Of a stretch of 64,000 nt of DNA, positions 45,089 through 56,014 are shown piece after piece. Position numbers and translations under genes: made by a program. The notes under the pieces are model-generated. The model did no database searches. It was given only the letters and a program-made list of their open reading frames with translations, and had not been told where the DNA came from. The DNA is from Dama dama (taxonomy: Eukaryota > Chordata > Mammalia > Artiodactyla > Cervidae): the NCBI RefSeq assembly GCF_033118175.1, contig NC_083704.1, positions 49,502,501-49,566,500 on the forward strand, given 5' to 3'. Position 1 is the stretch's first letter; each line of letters begins with the position of its first letter.

Positions 45089-47920
45089 AAAGAAGAAGAA
45101 AAAAACAAAATTAGTAGAAGGAAAGAAATCATAAAGATCGAGCAGAAATAAATGAAAAAGAAATGAAAGAAACAGTAGTAAATATTAATAAAACTAAAAG
45201 CTGGTTCTTTGAGAAGATAAACAAAATTGACAAACCCTTAGCCAGACTCATCAAGAAAAAAAGAAGAATCAAATCAACAAAATTAGAAATGAAAAAGGAG
45301 AGGTTACAGCAGACAATGCAGAAATATGAAGGATTATAAGAGACTATTATGAACAACTATATGACAATAAAATAGATAACCTGGAAGAAATGGACAGATT
45401 CTTAGAAAAGTTCAATCTTCTAAGACTGAACCAGGAAGAAATAGAAATTATGAACAACACAATTACAATCATTGAAATTGAAGCTGTGATCAAAAATATT
45501 CCAAAAACAAAAGCCCAGGACCAGATGGCTTCACAGGAGAATTCTATCAAACATTTAGAGAAGAGCTAATGCCTATCCTTCTAAAACTCTTTCAAAAAAA
45601 ATTGCAGAGAAAGGAACATTTCCAGACTCATTCTATGAGGCCACCATCACCCTGATACTAAAACCAGACAAAGACAACACAAAAAAGAAAACTACAGGCC
45701 AGTATCACTGATGAACATAGATGCAAAAATCCTCAACAAAATTTTAGCAAACAAAATTCAGCAACACATCAAAAAGCTCATACACCATGATCAAGTTGGG
45801 TTTATTCCAGGGATGCAAGGATTCTTCAATATATGGAAATCAATCAGTGTGATACACCATATTAACAAATTGAAAGATAAAAACCATATGATCATCTCAA
45901 TAGATGCAGAAACAGCATTTGACAAAACTCAGCACCTATTTATGATTAAAACTTCAAAAAATGGGCTTAGAAGAAACCTATCTCAACATGGTAAAGGCCA
46001 TGTATGGTAAGCCTACATCAGACATTATTCTCAAAGGTGAAAAACTGAAAGCATTCCCTCAAGATCAGGAACAAGACAAGGGTGTACATTTTTCCCACTA
46101 TTATTCAACATAGTTCTGGAATTCCTAGCTACAGAAATCAGTAAAAAAAGAAATAAAAGGAATCCAGATCAGAAAAGAAGAAGTAAAGCTCTCACTGTTT
46201 GCAGATGACATGATACTGTACACAGGAAACCCTAAAGATAGTATCAGAAAATTACTAGAGCTAATCAGTGAATTTAGCAAAGTTTCAGGATACAAAATCA
46301 ATACACAGAAATCACTTGGATTTCTGCATACTAACAATAAAAAATCGGAAAGGGCAATTAAGGAATTGATCCCATTCACCATGGCAACAGAAAGAATTAA
46401 ATATCTAGGAATTAAAAATAAAACAAAATAAAAAATAAATAAATATCTAGGAATAAACTTACCTAGGAGACAAAAGAACTGTACACAGAAAATTATAAGA
46501 CACTAATGAAAGAAATCAAAGATGACATAAACAGATGGAGAGGTATTCCATGTTCCTGGGTAGAAAAAATCAATATTGTGAAAATGACCATACTACCAAA
46601 TGCAATCTACAGATTCAATGAGCTCTCTATCGAATTACCAATGACATTTTTTCACAGAACTAGAACAAAAAATTTCACAATTCATATGGAAACACAAAAG
46701 ACCTCAAATAGCAAAAGCAGTCTTGAGAAGAATGGAGCTGGAGGAATCAACCTTCCTAACTTGAGATTATACTGCAAAGCTGCAGTCATCAAGACAGTAT
46801 GGTACAGGCACAAAAAGAGAAATATAGACCAATGGAACAAGATAGAAACCCCAGAAATAAAGTCATGCACCTATGTGTACCTTATTTTTGACAAAGGAGG
46901 CAAGCATATACAATGGAGCAAAGACAGCCTCTTCAATAAATGGTGCTGGGAAAACTGGCCAGCTGCATGTAAAAGAATGAAATTAGGAAAGTTCCAAACA
47001 CCATACATAAAGAAAAGCTCAAAATGGATTAAATACCTAAATGTAAGACCAGAAACTGTAAAACTCTTAGAGGAAAACATAGGCAGAATACTCGATGATG
47101 TAACTCAAAGCAAAATCCTCTATGACCCACCTCCTAGAGTAATTGAAATAAAAACACAAGTAAACAAGTGGGACCTGATTAAGCTTGAAAGCTTTTGCAC
47201 AGCAAAGGAAACTATAAGCAAGGTGCAAAGACAACCCTCAGAAAGGGAGAAAATAATAGCAAATGAAACAACTGACAAAGGATTAATTTCCAAAATATAC
47301 AAGCAGTTCATACAACTCAATACCAGAAAAACAAACAAGCCAATCAAAAAGTGAGGAAAAGACCTAAACAGACATTTCTCCAAAGAAGACGTACAGATGG
47401 CTAACAAACACATGAAAAGATGCTCAACATTGCTCATTATTAGAGAAATGCACATCAAAACTACAATGAGATATCACTTCTCACTGGCCCTCATCAAAAA
47501 GTCTACAAACAATAAATGCTGGAAAGGGTGTGGAGAAAAGGGAACACTCTTGCACTGTTGGTGGGAATGTAAGTTGATACAGCCATTATGGAAGACAGTA
47601 TGGAGATTGTTTAAAAAAACTAGGAATAAAACCACCATATGACCCAACAATCCCACTCCTAGGCATATATCCTGAGGAAACCAGAACTGAAAGAGACACA
47701 TGTATCCCATTGTTCATTGCAGCACTGTTTACAATAGCTAGAAAATGGAAGCAACCTAGATGTCCATCGACAGATGAATGGATAAAGAAGTTGTGGTACA
47801 TATATACAATGGAATATTACTCAGCCATAAAAAGGAACACATTTGAGTCAGTTCTGATGGGGTGGATAAACCTAGAACCTATTATACAGAGTTAAGTGAG
47901 TCAGAAAGAGAAAGATAAAT
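45089..47920 (+). pseudogene. L1 ORF2, reverse transcriptase and C-terminus (broken)
   Basis: Several frames together cover the rest of ORF2. 45711-46010 carries 'NKILANKIQQHIKKLIHHDQ' and 'SIDAETAFD', where the usual motif is DAEKAFD. Near 46195 'LFADDMILY' preserves the FADD catalytic pair. 46506-47354 covers the thumb and linker. 47397-47642 carries the Cys/His segment 'CWKGCGEKGTLLHCWWEC'. At least three frameshifts and several stops separate these pieces, so no functional polymerase is possible. Confidence 0.85.
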
Positions 47921-48162
47921 ACCATATTCTAATATATATATACGGAATCTGGAAAAATGGTACTGAAGAATTTACTTGCAGGGCAACAATGGAGAAACAG
48001 ACATAGAGAATAGACTTATGGACATGGGGAGAGGGGAGGAGAGGGTGAGACGTATGGAAAGAGTAACATGGAAACTTACATCACCATATGTAAAATAGAT
48101 AGCCAGTGGGCATTTGCTGTATGGCTCAGGAACCTCAAACAGGGGCTCTGTATCAACCTAGA

Positions 48163-48186
48163 GGGGTGGGATGGGGAGGAAATGGG
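48163..48186 (+). other. G-quadruplex-type tract in L1 3' UTR
   Basis: G-runs of 4, 3, 4 and 3 with loops of 1, 2 and 7 bases, in the 3' UTR of the L1. A G-rich 3'-UTR tract is a known feature of mammalian L1. Confidence 0.7.
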
Positions 48187-48250
48187 AGGGAGGTTCAAAA
48201 GGGAGGGGATATATGTCTACCTGTGGCTGATTCATGTTGAGGTTTGACAG

Positions 48251-49023
48251 ATGATACCACCCTTACGGCAGAAAGTGAAGAAGAACTAAAGAGCCTCTTG
48301 ATGAAAGTGAAAGAGGAGAGTGAAAAAGTTGGCTTAAAGCTCAACATTCAGAAAACTAAGATCTTGGCATCCAGTCCCATCACTTCATGGCAAATAGATG
48401 GGGAAACAGTGGAAACAGTGACAGACTTTATTTTTTTGGGCTCCAAAATCACTGCAGATGGTGAATGCAGCCATGAAATTAAAAGACACTTACTCATTGG
48501 AAGGAAAGTTATGACCAACTTAGACAGCATATTAAAAAGCAGACACATTACTTTGTCAACAAAGGTCCATCTAATCAATGCTATGGTTTTTCCAGTAGTC
48601 ATATATGGATGTGAGAGTTGGGCTATAAAGAAAGCCGAGCACAGAAGAATTTATGCTTTTGAACTGTGGTGTTGGAGAAGACTCTTGAGAGTCCCTTGGA
48701 CTGCAAGGAGATCCAACCAGTCCATCCTAAAGGACATCAGTCCTGGGTGTTGATTGGAAGGACTGATGTTGAAGCTGAAACTCCAGTATTTTGGCCACCT
48801 GATGTGAAGAGCTGACTCATTTGAAAAGACCCTGATGTTGGGAAAAATTGAAGGCAGGAGGAGAAAGGACAACAGAGGATTTGATGGTTAGATGGCATCA
48901 CCAACTCAATGGATGTGAGTTTGGGTAAACTCCAGGAATTGGTGATGGACAGGGAGGCCTGGCGTGGTGCGGTTCATGGCGTCGCAGAGTCAGACACGAC
49001 TGAGTGACTGAACTGAACTGAAC
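48251..49023 (+). mobile_element. BovB 3' part inserted in the L1 3' UTR
   Basis: Begins 'atgataccacccttacgg', directly after the YA of the reverse-transcriptase YADD motif, and runs to the BovB 3' end 'ctgaactgaactgaac'. An open frame of about 169 codons reads 'AESEEELKSLLMKVKEE' and 'WCWRRLLRVPWTARRSNQ', then breaks. The flanks ttgacag (48244-48250 and 49024-49030) are the target duplication, and L1 3' UTR sequence continues on both sides ('tgattcatgttgaggt' before, 'taaagcaattatccttc' after). The BovB therefore arrived after the L1. Confidence 0.9.
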
Positions 49024-49118
49024 TTGACAGAAAACAGGAAAATTCTGTAAAGCAATTATCCTTCAATAAAAAATAAATTAATTTAAAAAATTATAAAATA
49101 TAAAAAAGAAAAAAAAAA

Positions 49119-49255
49119 GAGACTTCTCCAGTACCATGATTTGAAAGTATCAGTTTCAGTGCTCAACCTTCCTTATGGTCCAACTCTCATATATGTACAT
49201 GGCTACTGGAAAAACCATAGCTTTGACTATACAGACCTTTGTTGGCAAAAAACAA
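49119..49255 (-). mobile_element. isolated BovB fragment next to L1 tail
   Basis: Antisense BovB of about 135 bases: 'gagacttctccagtacc', 'ggctactggaaaaaccatag', 'cagacctttgttggc'. It starts immediately after the L1 A-rich tail and has no BovB continuation on either side, including left of the L1. Confidence 0.75.
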
Positions 49256-50040
49256 ACAACAACAAATAAAACCCCATGATATGACCTTAAACAATAATTA
49301 CTAGGGATTTGTAAGATAAATGTTTGTGTTCTGAAGAACAGTGATATTATAAATTGTTAACATAGATATACAAAGACACTTTGTGGCAAGTTAAGTCTGG
49401 GAAATTTTTTTATAAATTATAAAATATATGCAACTCTTAGAGGTTCAGAATAAAGTCATTAGATAAATGTGATAGATTTTTCATTATATTCCCCAATAAC
49501 TTTAACCATGGAACCATTTTATTTGTTATCAACTATTAAAATCCTAAGGAACCATTGTCACATTTTGAGAAATGCCAACTGAAGACTCACATATATAAAA
49601 TGGAGTAGAAGTAGTTTTCAAGGTGACTCATTTCTTCTCTGACTCAGCATGGACCTAAAATTGTGATATTAAGAACTAAGCAACTCTGCTTATACCCTGG
49701 AATGAGGACAAAAAGGAGAACTGGGTAAAAATCTTTGTCTACTGTAAATGTAATTTCAATGAAAGTTACTGAGAAAAATCATAATATTAAACAAATGGAA
49801 GTTGTAGCTGAGACCTCAATCCAGCGGTAAGTCATCATAAAATAGTGGTGATTAACTTGAAGGAAGAATTATTTGTTTTACCTGGAACAGAGAGGAAATA
49901 AAAATGAACATGTTTGATAATTCCATGGAGCAATTCTAAAAACTTATCTCAGTAGCTAATCACATTTAGTCAATAACAGCTTTGCTATACCCACTCAGTG
50001 TTCATTTTAAAAATTAGAAATAAACCCACTGGGTAAGCCA
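49256..50040. other. unique, AT-rich non-coding stretch
   Basis: No gene or repeat is recognised. Confidence 0.4.
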
Positions 50041-50186
50041 ATGCTTCTGAAATTTTAGTTTGCATTTGAGTGACATATAGGCTTATTAAAAATGCAGTGC
50101 TTCCAAATGCACTGGGATTTTGATTAGCAGGTGTGGGTTGAGATCCAAGATTCCATACTTTTACAACTCTTTGAGAGACACTGATG
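50041..50186 (+). mobile_element. MER5A-like hAT-Charlie element
   Basis: 'cttctgaaattttagtttgc' at the left, 'ttattaaaaatgcagtg' in the middle and 'ctctttgagagacactg' at the right match the layout of MER5A. Strongly diverged. Confidence 0.55.
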
Positions 50187-50454
50187 TAAACCATGTGATA
50201 ATACTAGAAACGATAAAGTATTTTGAGAGGCCTCAGAATCCTCAACATAAATAGTCATTCCACCCAGGCTGATTTTTGGCAAAATGTCAAAAAATGCTTT
50301 GCTCTTCATCTTACTTCGAGCCAACTAATGCTTTCACACATAGACCCCCATGTTTGAGTATAAATGCTCAAACATACAGGAGTTTGTTTCTTGCTTATAG
50401 AGTTTATTTTTTCCTCATGTAAATCCAAGCAGAATCTAAGTTAACAGGGTCTAA

Positions 50455-50658
50455 GTGAAAATGAAAGTGTTAGTCACACAGTCGTGTCCGACTCTTTGTG
50501 ACCACATGGTCTGTAGCCTCTGTCCGTGGAATTCTCTAGGCAAGAATACTGGAGTGGGTTGTGATTCTCTTCTCCAGGGAAGCTTCTCAACCCAGAGTTT
50601 GAACCTGGGTCTCCTGTATTGCAGGCAGATTCTTTTCCATCTGAGCCACCAGGAAAGC
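50455..50658 (-). mobile_element. Bov-tA SINE
   Basis: On the minus strand it begins 'ggctttcctggtggctca', has 'gcaatacaggagaccc' in the head, and ends in the BovB tail ('gtcgtgtccgactctttg' on the plus strand). Complete in both parts. Confidence 0.9.
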
Positions 50659-50819
50659 CAACACAATTGGGGTTGGATCTAAGTTCCCATGTAATTGTTC
50701 TGGGACCCAGCACCAGGAAGGCTTGACCATCTTCAATCTATGGCTTAGAACATCATTTGGATGTTGATGGCTAGCTGGTGGATGGAGAGAGAGCCTAGAG
50801 AATCATGAATAGTGGTACA

Positions 50820-50980
50820 GTCAGAATCATGCCCCCCCCCCCACCAAAAATTCACACGGGGTACTTCAGTACCTCAGAATGTGGCTGTATTTGAAGATAG
50901 GGCCTTTAGAGAGGTTATGAAGTGAGACTTATAGAGTAGGACTTAATTCAGTATGACTGTTGCCTTTATAAGAAAAGAAA
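50820..50980 (+). repeat. MaLR (MST/MLT1-type) LTR, left part
   Basis: 'acctcagaatgtggctgtat' and 'ttgcctttataagaaaagaa' match the sense MaLR LTR up to its ttataagaagagg-type region. A run of about 13 C lies at 50830-50842. The LTR resumes at 51301. Confidence 0.75.
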
Positions 50981-51300
50981 GCTTGAAACATCCTATTTAA
51001 CACCCTTTAACACCATTCACTCCTCTTTCCTTCCAAAACCTGTATAATGCCACTTACTTGCTGCAGTGCACACTGCTCAGACTTAATTTGGTGAAACCAA
51101 CATCTTCAGAAATGATGGTTATGGTCAGTATGTCCATTGTTCTACCTGCCAAGTGGAAAGGACAGCTCATTGCAGCTAGTGGAGGCCAGGACAATAATGT
51201 CCCTGCTGTGAGAAGGGTCTGTATTTGAATTCTGAATCCCCTATCACCACTTACCAGCTTTGTCCAAATTAAAAAGATTACTTACGGGAAAAAAAAAAAA
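50981..51300 (+). pseudogene. poly(A)-tailed retroposed transcript of unknown origin
   Basis: About 308 bases that belong to no repeat I know, ending in about 12 A (51289-51300), interrupt a MaLR LTR. The LTR sequence left of it (aagaaaagaaa) and right of it (aagaagaggaaa) looks like a diverged target duplication. The insert has no long open frame (longest about 37 codons) and includes 'ttaaaaagattacttacg' before the tail, without a canonical AATAAA. A 3'-UTR fragment or non-coding RNA is the most likely source. Confidence 0.6.
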
Positions 51301-51520
51301 AGAAGAGGAAATTTGGACACAGACATTAAAGATGTATGTGCATAGTGATAAGACCATGTGAAGACTCAGTAAGGATGTGCCAAGGAGAGAGACCTTAGAA
51401 GAAACCAAACCTGTCAACATCTTGGTCTTGAACTTCTAGCCTTCAGGACTGTGAGAAAATAAATCTCTGTTGTCTAAGTCACCCAGTCTGTGTTACGGCA
51501 GCCCTAGCAAATACAAATAG
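51301..51520 (+). repeat. MaLR (MST/MLT1-type) LTR, right part
   Basis: 'gaggaaatttggacacagac', 'ctagccttcaggactgtgag', 'aaaataaatctctgttg' and the terminus 'acggcagccctagcaaatac' complete the sense LTR. Confidence 0.8.
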
Positions 51521-51529
51521 GGGCTTAAG

Positions 51530-51690
51530 GGTTGTCCTGGAAAGGGTGCACATTGTTTGCACTCACACTTTATAACTAGAAATCAGTCACATGGCTCCCT
51601 AATTGCAGTGGGGTCTGGAAGATGCAACCTAGCTGCATGCTGGGAACAAGATAAAAGAAGTTTAGTAAATAGTGTCTGCTACCACTTTTG
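51530..51690 (+). repeat. unidentified medium-reiterated repeat
   Basis: 'aatcagtcacatggctccct' and 'ggtctggaagatgcaaccta' resemble the end of the repeat at 33705-34115. Confidence 0.35.
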
Positions 51691-51760
51691 CTTCGTCTTT
51701 TGAATTTAGGCAAAATCAATTATGGGTCTAGAGAAGCTTCTTCTTCTTTTTTTTTTTTTT

Positions 51761-52190
51761 GCCTTAAAACTATACACATTTATTATCTCACAGTTTCTAT
51801 GGATCAGGAATGTGGGAGTGGCTAACCCGGATGGTTCAGGCACAGAATCTCTAATAAAATTACAGTCAAAATGCTGGTGGGAGTTGCAATCATCTGAAGA
51901 TTTCACTCAGGCTGAAAGAGCCATTTCTACGACAGTTCACTCCCAGAGCAGTTAATGGGAGACCTCAGTTCCACTTCATTGGACAGCTCCAGAAGACTCC
52001 TTGGGCATCCCCACAACATGGCACAACTTCCCCAGAATAAGGCATTCCAGAGAGACCAAAGAGTAAACTTTCATGGTCTCGTCACAGACAATCCTGTACA
52101 CCATATACTATTTGTTAGAAGCAAGTCATTAAGCCCAGTCTGCACTCCATTGCAGGATGCTTGACTTTTGGAAGGGAGCACTACTGAAGA
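51761..52190 (-). repeat. MaLR-type LTR within the retrocopy
   Basis: Plus strand 'acacatttattatctcacag' and 'tttgttagaagcaagtcatt' match the antisense of a MaLR/ERVL-type LTR. On the minus strand the LTR is in sense orientation and stops at its polyadenylation site. Confidence 0.55.
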
Positions 52191-52192
52191 CT

Positions 52193-52868
52193 TTGTTCAG
52201 TTCAGTTCGGTCATTCAGTCATGTCCAACTCTTTGTGACCCCATGAACTGCAGCACGCCAGGCTTCTCTGTCCTTCACTATCTCTCAGAGTTTGCTCAAA
52301 TTCATGTCCATTGTGTTGGTGATGCTATCCAACCATCTCATCCTCTGTCGACCCCTTCCCCTCCCGCCTTCGATCTTTCCCAGCATCATGGTCTTTTCCA
52401 ATGAGTCAGTTCTTCGCATCAGGTGGCCAAAGGATTGGAATTTCAGTTTCAGCATCAGTCCTTCCAATGAATATTCAGGACTGATTTCCTTTAGGATGGA
52501 CTGGTTTTATCTCCTTGCAGTCCAAGGAACACTCAAGTGTCTTCTCCAACACCACAGTTCAAAAGCATCAATTCTTCTGCGCTAAGCTTTCTTTATAGTC
52601 CAACGCTCACATTCATACGTGACTATTGGAAAAACCATCGCTTTGATTAGACGGATCTTTGTTGGCAAAGTAATGTCTCTGCTTTTTAATATGCTGTCTA
52701 GGTTGGTCATAGCTTTTATTCCAAGGAGCAAGTGTCTTTTAATTTCCTGGCTGCAGTCACCATCTGCAGTGATTTTGGAGCCCAAGAAAAGAAAGTCTGT
52801 CACTATTTCTGTTGCTTCCCCATCTACATGCCATGAAGTGATGGGACCAGATGTCATGATCTTAGTAG
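52193..52868 (-). pseudogene. BovB ORF C-terminal part (broken)
   Basis: Minus-strand frames at 52582-52872 ('ITSWHVDGEATEIVTDFLF', 'LKSRDITLPTKIRLIKAMVF') and 52285-52467 ('LMRRTDSLEKTMMLGKIEGG') give the C-terminal part of the BovB protein in two phases, followed by the BovB 3' end at 52193-52240 ('ttcagttcagttcgg' on the plus strand). The reverse-transcriptase catalytic core is absent. It is embedded in the chimeric retrocopy. Confidence 0.85.
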
Positions 52869-52925
52869 ACACATTTTATTGTATTTTTTATTTAGTTTTG
52901 GCTGTGTTGGCTAGAGAAGCTTCTT

Positions 52926-53429
52926 AATTCCAGTAGACCAGATCATCAGTGCCCTTCCCCAGTTCTATCAAAGCTCTTCTTTTGTGGGAGGTAAGCAGAT
53001 GAGCACCGGCAAAGTCAGTTGGTAGGGGTGCCCGCAGAACAAGGGGCAACTATGAGTCTTGTATGCATGTAGCATTCAATACGAGCCTTTTGGGAGTGAG
53101 GAAAGGCAGAAAGAAGAAAGCAAGACAAATAGATCTGATAAGGCCCAGGGTAGTAACCATGTACATTGCTCAAAACCCTAAATGGAAGAGTTGTTTCCAC
53201 AGCAAATCCATTAGCTGCAATGGTGTGAAAAAAGTGGGGGCTTTTATAATGTTTAACACTAACATACTTACAGAAAGAAGACAAATCCTAAGTGTACAGC
53301 TTAAGGGATCTTACACAAACTCAGTTTACCCGCGAAACTCGCATCCAGATCATGAAGTAGAGCAAGACCAGCAGCAGCAGCCCATTACACCTTCCCAAGC
53401 ACTCCACTCCCAAGGCTAATCCCTATCCA
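52926..53429. other. unique non-coding stretch
   Basis: Right flank of the retrocopy. A 118-codon plus-strand frame (53063-53419) overlaps an 89-codon minus-strand frame and shows no domain. Confidence 0.4.
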
Positions 53430-53820
53430 GACTGCTAACACCATGGACTAGTTTTGCCAGTTGAACTTCATCTAAATGGGATTGTGCCATATGTACTGCT
53501 TTCTGTCTGTTTCTTGGACTCTACATTATGTTTATGAGGTTCATCCATATTATATGTAGCCGGTGTATTTGTTAATTCATTTTTCTGGTTGTATAGTATT
53601 TTCTTAGATCACTATCTCCTAGTTCATTTATCCATTCTTTTCATGATGGGCATTTAATGCTGCTTCCAGTTTGAGGCCATTATAAATAGTGCTGCCATTT
53701 GTGGTATGTTTTTTTTGTGTGTGTGCCTGCCTGCATGTTAGTATTGGGAGTAGAACTATTCGGTCATAAGTATGTATGTTTTCAGTTTTAGTAGATACTG
53801 CAAAACAATTTTTCAAAGTA
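53430..53820 (-). repeat. old L1 3'-UTR fragment
   Basis: Antisense L1 3' UTR: 'aaatgggattgtgccatat', 'ttatgaggttcatccatatt', 'tgaggccattataaatagtg', 'cggtcataagtatgtatg'. Confidence 0.65.
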
Positions 53821-55574
53821 ACTGTACTAAAAGAGTTTATTTTTTTATTTTATGTACTACTCTGCCCTTTCTGTCCCACTCTGAGACCATCCTTCCTGCT
53901 ATTTGCCTCTGGGCTCATTGCTGATCCTTGGGACCTGAATTGTTAAGCTTGCCTGTGGGAGGCCTCATTTAGACCTGCCATATTCTCCCCTCTTGTCAAC
54001 ATTTGCCCTGTTACTTGTCTATTTCACTTGGATCTTTCTTAACTTTGAATAAAATCAATTCCAGAGCATTTATGAAGCAGTCTACTAGTTAGTACACTGC
54101 AGTTGACAGAAATTCATTGCAAAATAGCATGAGCTAAGAAGGTAATTAGTTGGTCCTTGTAACTGAGAGAAGCCAGCGGGATGAAGGAAGTGCTCAAATA
54201 GCCATCAGGGCCCCTGTCCCTCCTGCTGTCCCTCAAGCCTCTTCTCTCCTTAGAGAGGCCTTCTTCTCTCCTAGCAGAGATGGGTTTTCTCCATTCAGTG
54301 GGTAACAACATCCCTAAATCCTCTTTGCCTCTTACTGGGCACTAGTTGGATTCTGACACACCTCTGAACCGATTATTCACTGTGGGAGTGAGGAGAAGGA
54401 GAGGCACACACTATGAATGAAAAATGCCCAGCTGGGTAAAATGCCCAGCCAGAGGCAGGGAGGAGCAGGACCCATGCCTGAGGACGTCAGGGCATGATAA
54501 GGAGGTCACATGCCAAAGTGTGGGGATACTAGACCACCAAAACCAGAGCTGCCTACTAGGAAGGCAGCCTGTGCTTCCTCTGGGAGGATATTGGTGTTTT
54601 CAAAGAGCATCACGTGTGGTCCAGTTTGAATGATGGGAATTTAAGGCCCTGGGTCATGGTGAACTCTTTGGGGTCACTTCAGATCACTCAGATGGGTGAC
54701 TGCCCATGACCAGCTTTCTCATGAGGCCAGCTCGATTACAATGGGCATAAAATGTCTCATTAAAATGGACCCAGTTTTGGTCTGCTAACTCAGCACAAAG
54801 AGGCCAAGTGACTCCTTCACATCTTTTAAGATGGAAATGAATGGAATTGCACAGTACCTGACCTCATCAGTTTAGCCAAGATGGTACTGACAAAGCCACG
54901 TCTGATTGGTGAGTGAGACAAGGGAGGGAAGGGCTTGCCATGAAGGTTTCTGGGCAGCATGATGGCTATTAACAATTCCTGCAAGTCAAGAGAAGTCTGT
55001 ATGGTGATAAGAGCCAGTGGTGAGGATGAGAAAAACAATTAAACTGGCTCACTAAGAGGGGCACTTAACCCCTACTTTCACTGCCGTGCAATTCATTTTA
55101 AGGCAGAATAATTTAACTCAAGGGATATAGCACATCTTGGCTCTAATGGAGTGACTTGAAGATCATGTTCTAACAGCATACATTTCAGGAACAGACCCAC
55201 GTGTTAGTTGACCTTAGATTCTTGGTGGAATAAGTGAGGATCTTAAAAGGAAATTATTTTTGGATGACTATCTCTATGCCAAGTTCAACATCTCCTGAGT
55301 GACTGCACTATGCCAAATTCAGATCTCAGGGGATTTTAGAAAGGGCAGCTAAAATGTATTCTTGCATGACTTTATGGCAAGCCAGCAAAATAAATGCCCA
55401 ACTATTTGATGAAACCAATAAAGCAAAGTGGACTTTTACAGTGGAAATGTCCTCTCAGAAAAAGAAACTATGTTTGAAGTTTTAAGTGCGATCCTGAGAA
55501 ACATCAAAGGAAATATCATTTTCAAATCGTCTCCATGTGCACACTGGCAGCAAAGTGTGAAAGCATCCTAGTGC
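53821..55574. other. mostly unique non-coding stretch
   Basis: No repeat or gene is recognised. 54700-55050 is repeat-free and compositionally balanced. Confidence 0.4.
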
Positions 55575-55770
55575 ACAGATTTTGTCTCTGTCCTGCCACT
55601 TGCCCCTGTGTGATCTCGGACAAGATGCTGGGCTTCTCTAAGGCCCAGTCTACGGTATCTACTTCAAAGGGTTACTGTGAGCTTTCTCCATCATCAGATA
55701 GTCTCCTTAAAGGACTTTGCACGGTGTGGGGCATATGGAAGCTCTCAATATGTATTAGGTGTTATTAGGT
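55575..55770 (+). repeat. MIR SINE
   Basis: Sense MIR: 'tgccacttgcccctgtgtga', 'tcggacaagatgctgggctt', 'aagctctcaatatgtatt'. Confidence 0.7.
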
Positions 55771-56001
55771 TCATAGATTCTTAGGTTTCTCATGAGGTTT
55801 AGATAATGGCCCCTGAGAAAAAGTTAGCACGCACACCAGGTCTGCTCTGGCTATCATGACCAGCAGGCTCATCTAGAAACAATGGTTGATTTCTTTTAGT
55901 CCTGGAAAGCTCACAAGTTTTGTCCATCCTTTAGGGAACATTGTTGCTAATCTTGTTTCCTTATGAGACACTTCTCACAGGAATAGGTTAATTGTGCTGT
56001 T
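55771..56001. other. unique non-coding stretch
   Basis: Nothing is recognised. Confidence 0.4.
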
Positions 56002-56014
56002 AAAACATGCTTCA

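Larger units (their letters stand above)
42690..49118 (+). mobile_element. cattle-type L1, nearly full length, inactive
   Basis: In order: a 5' UTR-like part (42690-43100), broken ORF1, broken ORF2 with endonuclease, reverse transcriptase and C-terminal Cys/His segment, a 3' UTR with G-rich tract and 'gtggctgattcatgttgag', and an A-rich tail at 49060-49118. A 773-bp BovB lies in the 3' UTR. The 5' boundary is approximate. I could not find a target-site duplication, so the left end may be truncated or rearranged. Confidence 0.85.
51743..52910 (-). mobile_element. chimeric BovB-LTR retrocopy with 15-bp target duplication
   Basis: The repeat ctagagaagcttctt occurs at 51728-51742 and 52911-52925. 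Just inside the left copy is a T run (51747-51760), that is, a poly(A) tail of a minus-strand RNA. On the minus strand the insert reads: a SINE-like A-rich tail (52910-52869), the BovB 3' part (52868-52193), a MaLR-type LTR in sense orientation (about 52190-51761) with AATAAA about 20 bases before the A tail. The restored target reads TT|AAGAAG on the minus strand, close to the L1 endonuclease site. I infer that one RNA crossing three repeats was polyadenylated in the LTR and copied back by L1. Confidence 0.7.

Noticed and set aside
50440..50690. Possible target duplication (ggRtctaagt) around the SINE at 50455-50658
   Set aside because: The right copy lies about 15 bases beyond the SINE edge and the left context has several similar words, so I could not place it reliably.
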